The notes: generated by a model not told the origin, from the sequence alone. Positions 7,476 to 15,349 are shown, numbered from the stretch's first letter. The stretch: 27,876 nt of DNA from Methanobacteriota archaeon (GCA_023436175.1 JAEZKE010000029.1:1-27876), one strand, 5' to 3'. Numbers and translations are program-made.

Positions 7476-7564
7476 GAGAATGATTAAATCTAAATAACTC
7501 TTTTTAAGTTAATTTTAATAACCATTAGTTTAATATAACATAAAATACTTAGATTTAGATCAAT

Positions 7565-8272
7565 ATGCCAATTTACGAATTTTACACCATTTTTGGACAA
7601 ATAGTGTTTATTGCAGGTATTTTTATTTTAAGTCTGCTGTCTATAGCACTTATCCTCGGACGGATTCTTATAAAACAGGAAAGACTTATCTTCCCTAAAT
7701 TACTCTTATTTACTATTGATGTGTTTTATGGGTTGTTTAAAAAATTTGCCGGAAATGTTGGGTTAGATGAAAAAATTGTGGATCAAATAGGTGTTGAAGT
7801 AAGAAATAAAGTTAATGAAAAGGCATTTAAACAAATAGATAACAAAGACAAAATTTTAATACTTCCGCACTGTTTAAGAAATCCAAAATGTGAGGCAAAA
7901 TTAGATTCAACTGGTCTTCACTGCACAGACTGTAATCGATGCGTAATAGGTGTTTTAAAAAATAAGGCAGAAGATAAAGGATATAATGTATTTATAATCC
8001 CGGGATCTACCTTTTTAAGGAAAATTGCTCAAAAAAATAAGTTTAAGGCAGTTTTAGGTGTTGCGTGTCATCAGGACTTGAATTTAGCAATGATGAATTT
8101 ATCTCAGTTCCCGTGTCAGGGTGTGCCTCTCCTGAAGGATGGTTGTGTCTGTACTAAAGTCGATATAAGGGCAGTTCTTGATAAGATGGGTATTGAAATT
8201 CCTCAAAGCATGGTTATACCAAATAAAAGTGCTTCGTGCACCACTGAGAGACCTAAACGAAAATTAATTTAA
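7565..8272 (+). CDS. DUF116 membrane-anchored cysteine-rich protein
   Basis: The protein has 235 residues. A hydrophobic N-terminus (about 9-33) anchors it, with a second hydrophobic stretch near 42-57. The soluble part carries the DUF116 signature: LPHCLRNPKC (Cys103, Cys109), HCTDCNRC (Cys120, 123, 126), GVACHQDL (Cys168), PCQGVPLL (Cys184) and DGCVCTK (Cys194, 196). The cysteine pattern suggests Fe-S or zinc binding, and the family has no established biochemical role. The ATG at 7565 has no Shine-Dalgarno; AT-rich sequence (ACATAAAATACTTAGATT) lies 10-30 bases upstream, consistent with a leaderless transcript. The coding end abuts the hairpin repeat starting at 8271. Confidence 0.85.
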   Translation: MPIYEFYTIFGQIVFIAGIFILSLLSIALILGRILIKQERLIFPKLLLFTIDVFYGLFKKFAGNVGLDEKIVDQIGVEVRNKVNEKAFKQIDNKDKILILPHCLRNPKCEAKLDSTGLHCTDCNRCVIGVLKNKAEDKGYNVFIIPGSTFLRKIAQKNKFKAVLGVACHQDLNLAMMNLSQFPCQGVPLLKDGCVCTKVDIRAVLDKMGIEIPQSMVIPNKSASCTTERPKRKLI

Positions 8273-8454
8273 AATTTACTCCGTAAATTTTAAGGCACTC
8301 AAAATCTCTGATTTTGGTGCATGTAAAAATTCTACGAATTTTTACGGTTGCAAATCTCCGATTTGCAAACATCGAAAATTTTTATAAAAATTTTCGAATG
8401 TTCGGGAATTTTCAATTTCTTCAACTTTAAAAAAATTTTCCATTTTAAGGTGCA
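8271..8454 (-). repeat. Interspersed hairpin-rich repeat, long copy with five hairpins
   Basis: Five hairpins follow one another: stems at 8271-8278/8284-8291, 8300-8306/8310-8316, 8323-8331/8337-8345, 8350-8356/8360-8366 and 8373-8383/8386-8396, with loops of 2-5 bases, several containing CTCCG, TCT, CTACG or TCC. Next comes a 32-base core (8397-8428) whose reverse complement matches 16638-16669 at 31 of 32 positions by hand alignment. The edge AAGGTGCA (8447-8454) matches TGCACCTC at 16593. It fills the space between DUF116 and the convergent CPBP gene and contributes that gene's stop codon. It resembles bacterial REP/BIME elements in form; the family is not known to me. Confidence 0.75.
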
Positions 8455-9125
8455 AAAATATTCCAGAATCCATGAAACAGGAAAGATCCATAGACTTTAC
8501 TCGTTTTCATTCGTATAAACCCTACAATAGTTCCTAATATTAGTCCAACTTCTATTTTACCTGCTAATAATGGTATTAATGCAGGTCCTTTAGGATGAAT
8601 CAAAAAGACATCTATGTATCCAATATGCCATAATCCAAATAATATAGTAATGATAAGCCATGTAATTAATCCTGAATTTTTGGTTTTAAGAGAATTTTGA
8701 ACATTATTCCATAGATACCCTCTAAATAACAGTTCTTCAAATGCAGGTACAATCATTCCAAATATAAAACTCATCACGATAATATCGAGCTCAGCTCCAA
8801 GAATGACTGGTAAAACAATGAAGACGGGGAGTGCTATCATCCCTGTTAAATAAATTATTTTTGTTCTTTTTCTAACATCGTCTAAATTCAGGCTTAAATC
8901 TTTTAAAGAGGGTCTGAATACTGCTAGGAGCAACACACCTACAATAAGAAATGAAATTCCATTTAAAATCTGGAACAATACTATATCTTCTCCGGGTTTG
9001 ATCACATACCACAGGCCGTCCATCACAAAAGCTCTTAAAAGTTGTATAATGATTAATATGACTATTATTTTGCCTAAAAGTTTTAAAAATGGCTTATAAT
9101 TGCATAAATTACTGGAAGTTTCCAT
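8445..9125 (-). CDS. CPBP-family intramembrane protease
   Basis: The protein has 226 residues and about seven to eight membrane helices. All three motifs of the CPBP/Abi family are intact: FEELLFRGYLW with Glu130, Glu131 and Arg135, FGLWHIGY with His167, and FLFHGFWNIF with His218 and Asn222. Rce1-related members cleave membrane substrates; in bacteria many protect against peptide bacteriocins. GGAGAAA lies a few bases ahead of the ATG. It is the last gene of a seven-gene minus-strand run of small membrane proteins plus an XRE regulator, 45 bases after its neighbour. Its stop codon lies inside the terminal part of the hairpin repeat, so the repeat could form the 3' end of the operon mRNA. Confidence 0.88.
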   Translation of the reverse strand: METSSNLCNYKPFLKLLGKIIVILIIIQLLRAFVMDGLWYVIKPGEDIVLFQILNGISFLIVGVLLLAVFRPSLKDLSLNLDDVRKRTKIIYLTGMIALPVFIVLPVILGAELDIIVMSFIFGMIVPAFEELLFRGYLWNNVQNSLKTKNSGLITWLIITILFGLWHIGYIDVFLIHPKGPALIPLLAGKIEVGLILGTIVGFIRMKTSKVYGSFLFHGFWNIFAP

Positions 9126-9170
9126 AAAAATTTCTCCAAAATGACTATTTTTTGCCAGTTATGCGTTTGA

Positions 9171-9506
9171 TTATAAAAATAGGCTCAAAAACCATGCTAA
9201 CCAGCCTAAAGCTCCTATTAGATATGTGGCGTACAAGACCCATTTAACACGTTTATCCACGAAGAATTTTTGAATTCTTTCCTTTCCTTTAAGTAAGAGG
9301 ACAACAAATGTAATAATAAAAATTAGGAGTCCCCATGTAAAAACAGGGGATTGTACCGTTCCTTCTAAAACAAGGAGTTCTTTCTCAAAAAACTGACCAA
9401 ATAGATAAACAGATAATATGAAGCATCCAACTAAGGCAAAAATAAATGATACAACGTATAATTTGGTTTTAAAATAATTTTTCCAATTAATTACCTTGTT
9501 TTTCAT
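9171..9506 (-). CDS. Small integral membrane protein, 111 residues
   Basis: Three or four hydrophobic helices are visible (about 15-38, 55-72 and 87-111), separated by a charged loop (LLKGKERIQKFFVDKRVKW). There are no catalytic motifs and no family I recognise. GAGGTGAT just before the ATG supports translation. The start MKNKVINWKNYFKTK gives a positively charged cytoplasmic N-terminus. The position between a CPBP protease and a small DUF2178-like protein, all on one strand with short gaps, suggests joint expression; it could be the protease's membrane partner or substrate, but that is inference. Confidence 0.7.
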   Translation of the reverse strand: MKNKVINWKNYFKTKLYVVSFIFALVGCFILSVYLFGQFFEKELLVLEGTVQSPVFTWGLLIFIITFVVLLLKGKERIQKFFVDKRVKWVLYATYLIGALGWLAWFLSLFL

Positions 9507-9587
9507 ATAATCACCTCTTTCAAATCTTTTCTTGTTAAAAAAGATAGGATGTAAAATACAATCCGGCTTATCTGATACATGGTGTGT

Positions 9588-9797
9588 TTATCTCATTTTC
9601 CTGTTGTAAATCAATCTTGATCCAAAGAAAATCACGTTACCTGTGAGTAAAATTGTGAATTGCAGACTTAACTCACCTTTACTGAAAAAGTCGAACAGCG
9701 ACCATGCTAATAATGCCAGGCCATAAAATGCAAAAGCATAAACTGCAGACTTTTCATTTTGAAATCTTTCCATCTCATCTGCTTTTTTTATGTTCAT
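9588..9797 (-). CDS. Short two-helix membrane protein, DUF2178-like
   Basis: The product has 69 residues: a charged N-terminus (NIKKADEMERFQNEKSAVY) followed by two membrane helices (about 20-39 and 47-62). The pattern acidic-E-x-R then I/Q-x-EKA just before a helix also occurs in the two DUF2178-like proteins upstream (EDERIVKISEKA, EDERTQLINEKA), so this looks like a minimal member of the same group. AAGGAGGAAAT precedes the ATG, a strong ribosome binding site. It lies 93 bases after the XRE regulator gene. Function unknown. Confidence 0.68.
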   Translation of the reverse strand: MNIKKADEMERFQNEKSAVYAFAFYGLALLAWSLFDFFSKGELSLQFTILLTGNVIFFGSRLIYNRKMR

Positions 9798-9890
9798 TTT
9801 ATTTCCTCCTTGATTTTGGTTTTTATTACACTGTGAATTTAAAGAAAATGGGGTGTATGTTTATTATAAGCTGGTATTACCCCCTTAGTT

Positions 9891-10088
9891 TCATTGTTCT
9901 TGATATACAAAAATGTCCTCGATCTGTGTTTTAAAGAACCGGGCCATTTTAAATGCTAGAATCAGGGAAGGGTCATACTTATCTTTTTCTATGGCAATTA
10001 TGGTCTGCCTGGTGACTCCCAGTTCTCTGGCAAGTTCTTCCTGGGTCAGGTTCTTCATGGCCCGGTATACTTTTAGATTATTTTTCAT
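9891..10088 (-). CDS. XRE/Cro-CI family transcriptional regulator, 65 residues
   Basis: This is a stand-alone helix-turn-helix: NNLKVYRAMKNLTQEELARE forms helices 1-2, and GVTRQTIIAIEKDKYDPS forms the recognition helix and following turn, with the end reading FKTQIEDIFVYQEQ. The family of short regulators usually represses or activates its own operon of membrane proteins in bacteria and archaea. The ATG at 10088 is chosen because it gives the standard MKNNLKVYR start; an in-frame TTG at 10097 would overlap the upstream stop codon as TTGA, showing how tightly the genes are packed. No strong ribosome binding site is present, so translation is probably coupled to the upstream DUF2178-like gene. 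Confidence 0.9.
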   Translation of the reverse strand: MKNNLKVYRAMKNLTQEELARELGVTRQTIIAIEKDKYDPSLILAFKMARFFKTQIEDIFVYQEQ

Positions 10089-10093
10089 AGAAA

Positions 10094-10471
10094 TCAATAA
10101 CCGTATTTTTTGTTATAATATCCATAAAAGACGTAGTATAATGCTAATAATGCAACAGCCGAATATGAAAGGGTATAACCTGCCTGGGTGAAGTCAGGGT
10201 ACTGATATCTTAGGGTAATGAAAAATAACCCAATGATGGCTATTGAAACTGAAAAAAGTACCACTGCCATTCGTGAGGCTTTTTCACTTATTTTAACTAT
10301 TCTTTCGTCTTCTAAGGTTTCATCAGCATTTTTTTTATAAATGTAGGATATCATGGCGCCAATTACAATGACCAGGATAGCTGGAATGATTTCTCCTATT
10401 GTAACAGATATTCCTACCACTATTGCAACAAACATAGCAATTATTGCTCTTAAAATCTTGTAATTTTCCAT
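10094..10471 (-). CDS. DUF2178-like membrane protein, copy B
   Basis: The protein has 125 residues and four membrane helices (about 6-24, 26-44, 67-87 and 97-117). Between helices two and three lies the group signature LEDERIVKISEKASRMA, a short cytoplasmic segment shared with the next gene upstream. DUF2178 proteins are uncharacterised and are frequently encoded next to short XRE regulators, as here. AAGGTGATATAATG provides a good ribosome binding site. The gene ends 6 bases before the regulator's ATG. Confidence 0.75.
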   Translation of the reverse strand: MENYKILRAIIAMFVAIVVGISVTIGEIIPAILVIVIGAMISYIYKKNADETLEDERIVKISEKASRMAVVLFSVSIAIIGLFFITLRYQYPDFTQAGYTLSYSAVALLALYYVFYGYYNKKYGY

Positions 10472-10488
10472 TATATCACCTTTAAACT

Positions 10489-10932
10489 TTAATATCTCCT
10501 GCTGTAGTATATGCGGGATGAAAAATACAGTATAAAACAGAATAAGGCTACTATAAACAAGATGTAACCTGCCTGCAAAAATTGAGGATAGCTATTTCTT
10601 AAGGCAATTATAATTATTCCTGCATAAATTATAACTGCAATAAGGATCCCTAAGGTCATAGTAGCGGCTTTTTCATTAATCAATTGAGTTCTTTCATCTT
10701 CTACAATAATATTACTATCTTTCTGGAAGATTTCTTTTAAATTGTCTCTGTGAATATATAAAACCGAACTTAATGCAATTAAAAGTAAAATTGCCAGTAT
10801 GATGATGTAAATATTTGCCAGTAATAGGCCAGCAATCCATAGCCCTGTTATAAAAATTGATAATATTTTTATAAATAAACCCGATTCGAAAATTGAAAGT
10901 ATTTTCATGATTATTCCGGATTTTGATTTCAT
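10489..10932 (-). CDS. DUF2178-like membrane protein, copy A
   Basis: The protein has 147 residues and four membrane helices (about 19-36, 38-58, 92-112 and 118-138) with the segment VEDERTQLINEKAATMT between helices two and three. Both copies also share a short motif after helix three, roughly RxxYPxFxQAGY (RNSYPQFLQAGY here, RYQYPDFTQAGY in copy B), which confirms that they are paralogues. The ribosome binding site is AAGGTGAAATTATG. It lies 17 bases before copy B. The function is not known; an envelope or stress role is possible from the context only. Confidence 0.75.
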   Translation of the reverse strand: MKSKSGIIMKILSIFESGLFIKILSIFITGLWIAGLLLANIYIIILAILLLIALSSVLYIHRDNLKEIFQKDSNIIVEDERTQLINEKAATMTLGILIAVIIYAGIIIIALRNSYPQFLQAGYILFIVALFCFILYFSSRIYYSRRY

Positions 10933-10961
10933 AATTTCACCTTTATTTATACTTTAATATT

Positions 10962-11435
10962 TTAAATTGGAGATCTAATAATGGCATCCTGTTTTAATTT
11001 CTTTTTAGATACGCCCCATAAAGTTACATGCGAAGCAAAAACTGTTGTAAGCAGCTGTAAAAATGGGGATATGAATACCATAAGGATTATCCATCCACTG
11101 AAGCTTATTTTAGGGTCATATAAGATTAATGGAATTCCCAGATCTGCAAAATTTACATTTGGATTCCATAGCATTGTAGTCATTGGACCCCATATGAGTG
11201 ACATTAATATCAGTGTAAATATGGATGTAATAGTTGCATATTTTAGAATCATGCTTAAAATATGGTTTATATGCACTTTCTGAAGTGTTAATCTTTTTGC
11301 AAGGTACCATCCCACTGGAAATCCAAATAATATGGAGAAAAATGGAACTCCCATTCCTATTCCAGCAAATAAAGTATCTAAAATTATATAACTTAGAACT
11401 GCTGTTTTTGTATTTACTTTAAGAATGTCAATCAT
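10962..11435 (-). CDS. Four-helix membrane protein, first gene of the operon
   Basis: The protein has 157 residues with hydrophobic segments at about 12-46 (possibly two helices), 62-85 and 112-140, and a charged C-terminus (SKKKLKQDAIIRSPI). No family is recognised. GAGGAGATTAA before the ATG is a good ribosome binding site. A TATA-like box lies about 40 bases upstream, so this is the promoter-proximal gene of the minus-strand run that continues to 8445. The gap to the first DUF2178-like gene is 29 bases. Confidence 0.75.
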   Translation of the reverse strand: MIDILKVNTKTAVLSYIILDTLFAGIGMGVPFFSILFGFPVGWYLAKRLTLQKVHINHILSMILKYATITSIFTLILMSLIWGPMTTMLWNPNVNFADLGIPLILYDPKISFSGWIILMVFISPFLQLLTTVFASHVTLWGVSKKKLKQDAIIRSPI

Positions 11436-11470
11436 TTAATCTCCTCATGTAAATAGTACTTTACATAATG

Positions 11471-11513
11471 TTATATAAACTTTACTAAATGTCAATGATT
11501 ATTGACTAAATGT
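11471..11513 (-). promoter_or_regulatory. Promoter of the membrane-protein operon with a flanking direct repeat
   Basis: On the minus strand GTTTATATAA (11480-11471) is a good TATA box, about 36 bases before the start codon of the first gene. Just upstream, ACTAAATGT occurs twice on the plus strand (11484-11492 and 11505-11513) with a 21-base period, flanking the small palindrome TCAAT-GATT-ATTGA (11492-11505). Two turns of the helix between identical sites is what a dimeric regulator would need. The rest of 11514-11729 is AT-rich with no gene seen. Confidence 0.4.
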
Positions 11514-11729
11514 AAAAATTTTAGATAAGAATAAGACATGGAAGGGATTTATTTTGGTATAAAGCATGTTTTTAAGCTTTAAAATATAAAAAAGCTAAAT
11601 ATTATGGTTAAAAATGTTAAAAAAAATTGTAAAACTATCTTAAAAATTAAAAAAAGTTTATTTTCTATTTAAAAAATAAATTGTAAATCTAATCTTTTTA
11701 GAGGCTAAAATTTAATTCACGGCCAAAAA

Positions 11730-13115
11730 TTATTTCCTGGCCAGTGAAGCAAATATACCTATAACGCAGAGAATTGTGAAGATTGTAAACACGATCTGTA
11801 TACTTGTTAAGAGTGCAGGGTAATTACCGGGTACTATCTGAACATTTCCAATGAATATTGAAAATATTAGCATTGCTACGCCCATACTGAGCATCTGTCC
11901 AATTAGACGCATTGTACCAACTGTAGCTGATGCAATACCATAAAACCTTTTTTTAACAGATCCCATAATTGCATTGGTATTAGGGGAGGAAAACATCCCA
12001 AGTCCAAATCCAAGAACCAGTAAGACCATTATGATAAATTCAAGGCTGGAGTTATTGTCTAAGAATATAAAACAGAAGAGACTGATGGCCGTAACTGCCA
12101 TTCCTATTGAAGCTATTAACCCCGGTGAAAATCTGTCTGATAACCTTCCTGCAACTGGTGCTGTAATTGCCATGACTGCTGGCTGAGCTACAAGAATTAT
12201 TCCTGCAAACTGGGGATCGAGGCCCTTTATGTACTGTAAATATAGGCTTAACAGGAAGACCACTGCAAATGTAGCGCTGTAATTTATTAGAGCTGCCAAA
12301 CTGGAAAATCCAAAAGTTATATTTTTGAATAATCTTACTTCAAATACTGGATTTTGAACCCTTAATTCGAACAGTGTGAAGGCTAAAATTCCTATAATTC
12401 CTAAAATCAGCAGAATTATACCTGTTTCTCCAGGAAGTATTGAAAATCCGTACATCAACATTATAAGGGCTATACCATAAATAACTGACCCTGAAGTGTC
12501 GAATTTTTCTCCTTTGCATTCGGCCCATTCTCCTTTTACCTTCAGTGCTGTAAGGGCAATTACCAGTAATCCTAAAGGTATAATCACATAGAAAATACTT
12601 CTCCATCCAAGATATTGTGTTAGTATTCCTCCTAAAACGGGACCCATGGAAAGACCAATATAAACACTCGCAATGTTTATGCCTATGGCTTTACCCCTTT
12701 CTTTTGGAGGATAAACAGATGTTATAATTGCTAGACCTGTAACAAATATCATTGCAGAGCCGATTCCCTGCAGAATCCTGAATGCAATAAGAGAAGTTAC
12801 AGATGGAGCCACACCAGATAAAAGTGTTGCTACCGTAAAAACAATTATACCATATGTAAATATTTTTTTCATTCCGTATATGTCCGCTATTCTTCCAAAT
12901 GGTACTGCAAAAACGGCAGCTGCCAATAAATATGCTGTTGGAATCCAGCTTAATAAAATAGCATCTGCTCTAAACTCCAAGCCAATTGAGGGGAGAGCAA
13001 TATTAATTGCAGATGCCATAAAAGGTGTAAAAAAGGAAGCTAATGTGGCTACCAGCAAAGCTGGTAATCGGTTATCAATATTATTCGTCTGCTTACAAGA
13101 TTTCTCTGTATTCAT
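11730..13115 (-). CDS. MFS transporter, DHA2 (EmrB/QacA-like) family, copy 1
   Basis: The protein has 461 residues and about 14 membrane helices. DHA2 features are visible: FMASAINIALPSIG in helix 1, then WIPTAYLLAAAVFAVPFGRIADIYGMKK (motif A), RILQGIGSAMIF (motif B) and GPVLGGILTQYLGWRSIFYV (motif C, the antiporter motif). Such proteins export drugs, dyes or other amphipathic toxins in exchange for protons; the substrate here is unknown. ACGAGGATAAATT before the ATG is a reasonable ribosome binding site. It lies 65 bases downstream of the MarR gene in the same direction and is probably co-transcribed with it. Confidence 0.9.
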   Translation of the reverse strand: MNTEKSCKQTNNIDNRLPALLVATLASFFTPFMASAINIALPSIGLEFRADAILLSWIPTAYLLAAAVFAVPFGRIADIYGMKKIFTYGIIVFTVATLLSGVAPSVTSLIAFRILQGIGSAMIFVTGLAIITSVYPPKERGKAIGINIASVYIGLSMGPVLGGILTQYLGWRSIFYVIIPLGLLVIALTALKVKGEWAECKGEKFDTSGSVIYGIALIMLMYGFSILPGETGIILLILGIIGILAFTLFELRVQNPVFEVRLFKNITFGFSSLAALINYSATFAVVFLLSLYLQYIKGLDPQFAGIILVAQPAVMAITAPVAGRLSDRFSPGLIASIGMAVTAISLFCFIFLDNNSSLEFIIMVLLVLGFGLGMFSSPNTNAIMGSVKKRFYGIASATVGTMRLIGQMLSMGVAMLIFSIFIGNVQIVPGNYPALLTSIQIVFTIFTILCVIGIFASLARK

Positions 13116-13180
13116 AATTTATCCTCGTAGTGAAATATCAATTAACTAAATTTTCACATGATAATGTCAAATTATTTGAT

Positions 13181-13657
13181 TTATTGGAGTAAATTCTTAT
13201 TTAAATGTCTTAAACCATCTAAAAGGTTATTTAATGATTGTTCATCTATTTTTTCAAGTGCCTCGTAAATGAATATGTTACTTGCTTCATTTTTTATGCG
13301 ATTAATTAAAGTCTGGCCTTTATCAGTAAGCATAACTCGATTTACTCTTAAATCTTTTTTATCTCTTATCTTTTCAACTAACCCTTTTTTTTCAAGTCTT
13401 TTTATCTTTTCAGATAATGTATGTGGTGCATTACCAATATTTGCGGCAATTTCTCCAACTGTAGGGGGTAAAATATCCGCAGTAACTGTTAATTCATGGT
13501 GATGATCTAATTCTATTAACAGATGAAACTGTTCGAATGTTAGACCATATTTCTGGGCTGTTTCACGATGTTTTAACCGTATTAGCTTATTTATATGTTC
13601 CCAATATTCCCATATTTCAGTTATATTATTCTTATTCAACTGTATCACGGCCTGCAA
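13181..13657 (-). CDS. MarR-family transcriptional regulator
   Basis: The protein has about 158 residues with the MarR layout: an N-terminal dimerisation helix (TEIWEYWEHINKLIRLKHRET), then GLTFEQFHLLIELD, the winged helix TVGEIAANIGNAPHTLSEKIKRLEKKGL, the wing IRDKKDLRVNRVMLTDKGQ, and C-terminal dimer helices. It probably represses the adjacent efflux genes and itself, released by a small ligand. No ATG is available; the start may be TTG 13657 or GTG 13648, and both lack a clear ribosome binding site. The distance from the TATA-like sequence overlapping the palindrome at 13685-13701 would put the transcript start almost on the TTG, which fits a leaderless message. Confidence 0.9.
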   Translation of the reverse strand: MQAVIQLNKNNITEIWEYWEHINKLIRLKHRETAQKYGLTFEQFHLLIELDHHHELTVTADILPPTVGEIAANIGNAPHTLSEKIKRLEKKGLVEKIRDKKDLRVNRVMLTDKGQTLINRIKNEASNIFIYEALEKIDEQSLNNLLDGLRHLNKNLLQ

Positions 13658-13684
13658 TGTATTATAAGTTTTAACTACACAAAT

Positions 13685-13701
13685 ATATCGTTATAAGATA
13701 T
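13685..13701. promoter_or_regulatory. Candidate MarR operator at its own promoter
   Basis: The 17-base near-palindrome ATATCGTTATAAGATAT lies 28 bases ahead of the MarR start and overlaps the AT-rich TATA-like sequence on the minus strand (CGATATATTT). It agrees with the perfect palindrome at 15333-15349 at 14 of 17 positions. Binding here would block TBP, the usual archaeal repression mode. Confidence 0.55.
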
Positions 13702-13788
13702 AAATTTTATCTGGTATGCTACTTGTATTATATATTGCGTTGTATTTTTTCAATATATTAGCTTGATAAAATATTATTTTTATAATTG

Positions 13789-15225
13789 TTATCTCCTGTA
13801 AGATAGAAAACCACCTACAAGACATAATATTCCGCTGATATATAAGATAACTCCACAAACTCCTGATAAGGTGTTTGCTCCTGCATACAGGACATTACCG
13901 GAATATCCCATAACAGATACAAATGAAGACAGTAGAACTGCACCCATAGCAGTACCAAAGGCAAGGCCGAAGTTTGTCGTTGTATTGATCATGCCGGATG
14001 CAATATTGCTCTTCTTAGGGGGAAGTGAGTTCATAATGTCTATATTGTTGGGGCCCTGAAATACAGAACGGCATATACCCGCAATAAGGAACATAGCTAT
14101 TATTAATATTAGATTCACGCTCCAGAATGCATAGCCGCATATCAGATAGGCAATACCCATTACAGTAATCCCCAACATTGGGTAATTTTTAACAATCCAT
14201 GAATGACTCTTGATTTTCAAATTATCATAAATTCTTCCACTGATTGGAGAACTAACCATCATTGATAATGGCATTATAGCAGCGAGTATCCCCACTGTTG
14301 AAGGATTGAATCCCATAACTCCTTCAAAGTAAAATGGCTGTATAAGCACGAGGATAAAGGTCGCGGTAAAATAAAGAACTAAACTGATGGTTGGTAATGT
14401 AAATTTCCGCATTTTAAATAGGGTAATTTCCAGAAGGGGGTTTTTTATTGTGAGTTCTCTCCTTACAAAGGATATTAGTGCGATTATACATACCGCAGAA
14501 TATATGGTAAACGTGGAAAAGTTGACTGGTGTACTTGCAAGATCATTTAAAATCAGGAACAATGTCCCCACAGCAATTATAAATAATAAAGCTCCGAGAT
14601 AATCATTTTCCTGCTCTTTAATCAAATGTTCTTCTATTTTTAGGTATTTGATGGCAGGTGTAAGAAAGGCTATACCTATTGGTATATTTACGAAGAAGAT
14701 GTAGGGCCATCCAAAAGCATCAACTATAAAACCTCCGACTGTAGGTCCTATTAGCATTCCTAAGCCTATTACGGCTGTGAAGTATCCCATAACTTTTCCT
14801 TTCTCATTTTCTGGAAAAATCTGCATTAAAATAGCAAGGTTTATACTTAAAACCATAGATGCACCAATTGCCTGCAGTATCCTGAATAATACAAGCTCTG
14901 CAAGGAATGTTGAAAGTCCACATGCAATGGAGCTTACGGTAAATATTAAAAAGCCCAATATGAATAACTTAGATTTTCCGATATAATCAGCTAATTTACC
15001 AAAGATAAGAGCTGTTACAGTCATTGTGACCTGGTAACTTGTAAGTATCCACTGAGAAAGTCCCACAGGGACATTAAAAATGGTGGTTATTGTAGGCAGG
15101 GCGATGCTCACCACATTGAAGTCTAAAATTGCCATAAAGGATGCTGTTAAGACTATTATTAATATCTTAAAACGGTTTTTAAAGGATTCTTCAGATATTT
15201 CACTTTGATTAGTGGTATTTAGCAT
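13789..15225 (-). CDS. MFS transporter, DHA2 (EmrB/QacA-like) family, copy 2
   Basis: The protein has 478 residues and 14 predicted membrane helices. It shows FMAILDFNVVSIALPTI in helix 1 (the DHA2 D-x-x-V-V-x-x-A-L-P signature), WILTSYQVTMTVTALIFGKLADYIGKSK (motif A), FRILQAIGASMVL (motif B) and GPTVGGFIVDAFGWPYIFFVN (motif C). It is a paralogue of the copy at 11730 but clearly diverged, and unlike copy 1 it keeps the helix-1 aspartate. It probably exports toxic organic compounds using the proton gradient. CGGAGGT lies before the ATG. Its promoter carries the perfect 17-base palindrome, which suggests control by the MarR protein encoded just downstream. Confidence 0.92.
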   Translation of the reverse strand: MLNTTNQSEISEESFKNRFKILIIVLTASFMAILDFNVVSIALPTITTIFNVPVGLSQWILTSYQVTMTVTALIFGKLADYIGKSKLFILGFLIFTVSSIACGLSTFLAELVLFRILQAIGASMVLSINLAILMQIFPENEKGKVMGYFTAVIGLGMLIGPTVGGFIVDAFGWPYIFFVNIPIGIAFLTPAIKYLKIEEHLIKEQENDYLGALLFIIAVGTLFLILNDLASTPVNFSTFTIYSAVCIIALISFVRRELTIKNPLLEITLFKMRKFTLPTISLVLYFTATFILVLIQPFYFEGVMGFNPSTVGILAAIMPLSMMVSSPISGRIYDNLKIKSHSWIVKNYPMLGITVMGIAYLICGYAFWSVNLILIIAMFLIAGICRSVFQGPNNIDIMNSLPPKKSNIASGMINTTTNFGLAFGTAMGAVLLSSFVSVMGYSGNVLYAGANTLSGVCGVILYISGILCLVGGFLSYRR

Positions 15226-15332
15226 TTATTTTATTTACCTCCGGGGATAAAATTGTATTCTAATTCCTATGGAGCTGTTTAATGGGTTAACCTGTTATTA
15301 ACTGGTTTTAAAATAACATTTATTTTCAGTAT

Positions 15333-15349
15333 ATATCGTACTACGATAT
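15333..15349. promoter_or_regulatory. Perfect 17-base palindrome, candidate MarR operator for the efflux gene
   Basis: ATATCGTA-C-TACGATAT is a perfect inverted repeat in the divergent space between the DHA2 copy 2 gene and the flavoprotein gene. On the minus strand it runs into CGATATATACT, which can serve as TATA box, about 108 bases before the transporter ATG. It resembles the site before the MarR gene. Confidence 0.6.

Noticed and set aside
8323..8396. Hairpin series considered as a CRISPR array
   Set aside because: The stems differ from one another, there are no unique spacers of constant length and no cas genes; the structure is a hairpin-rich repeat instead.
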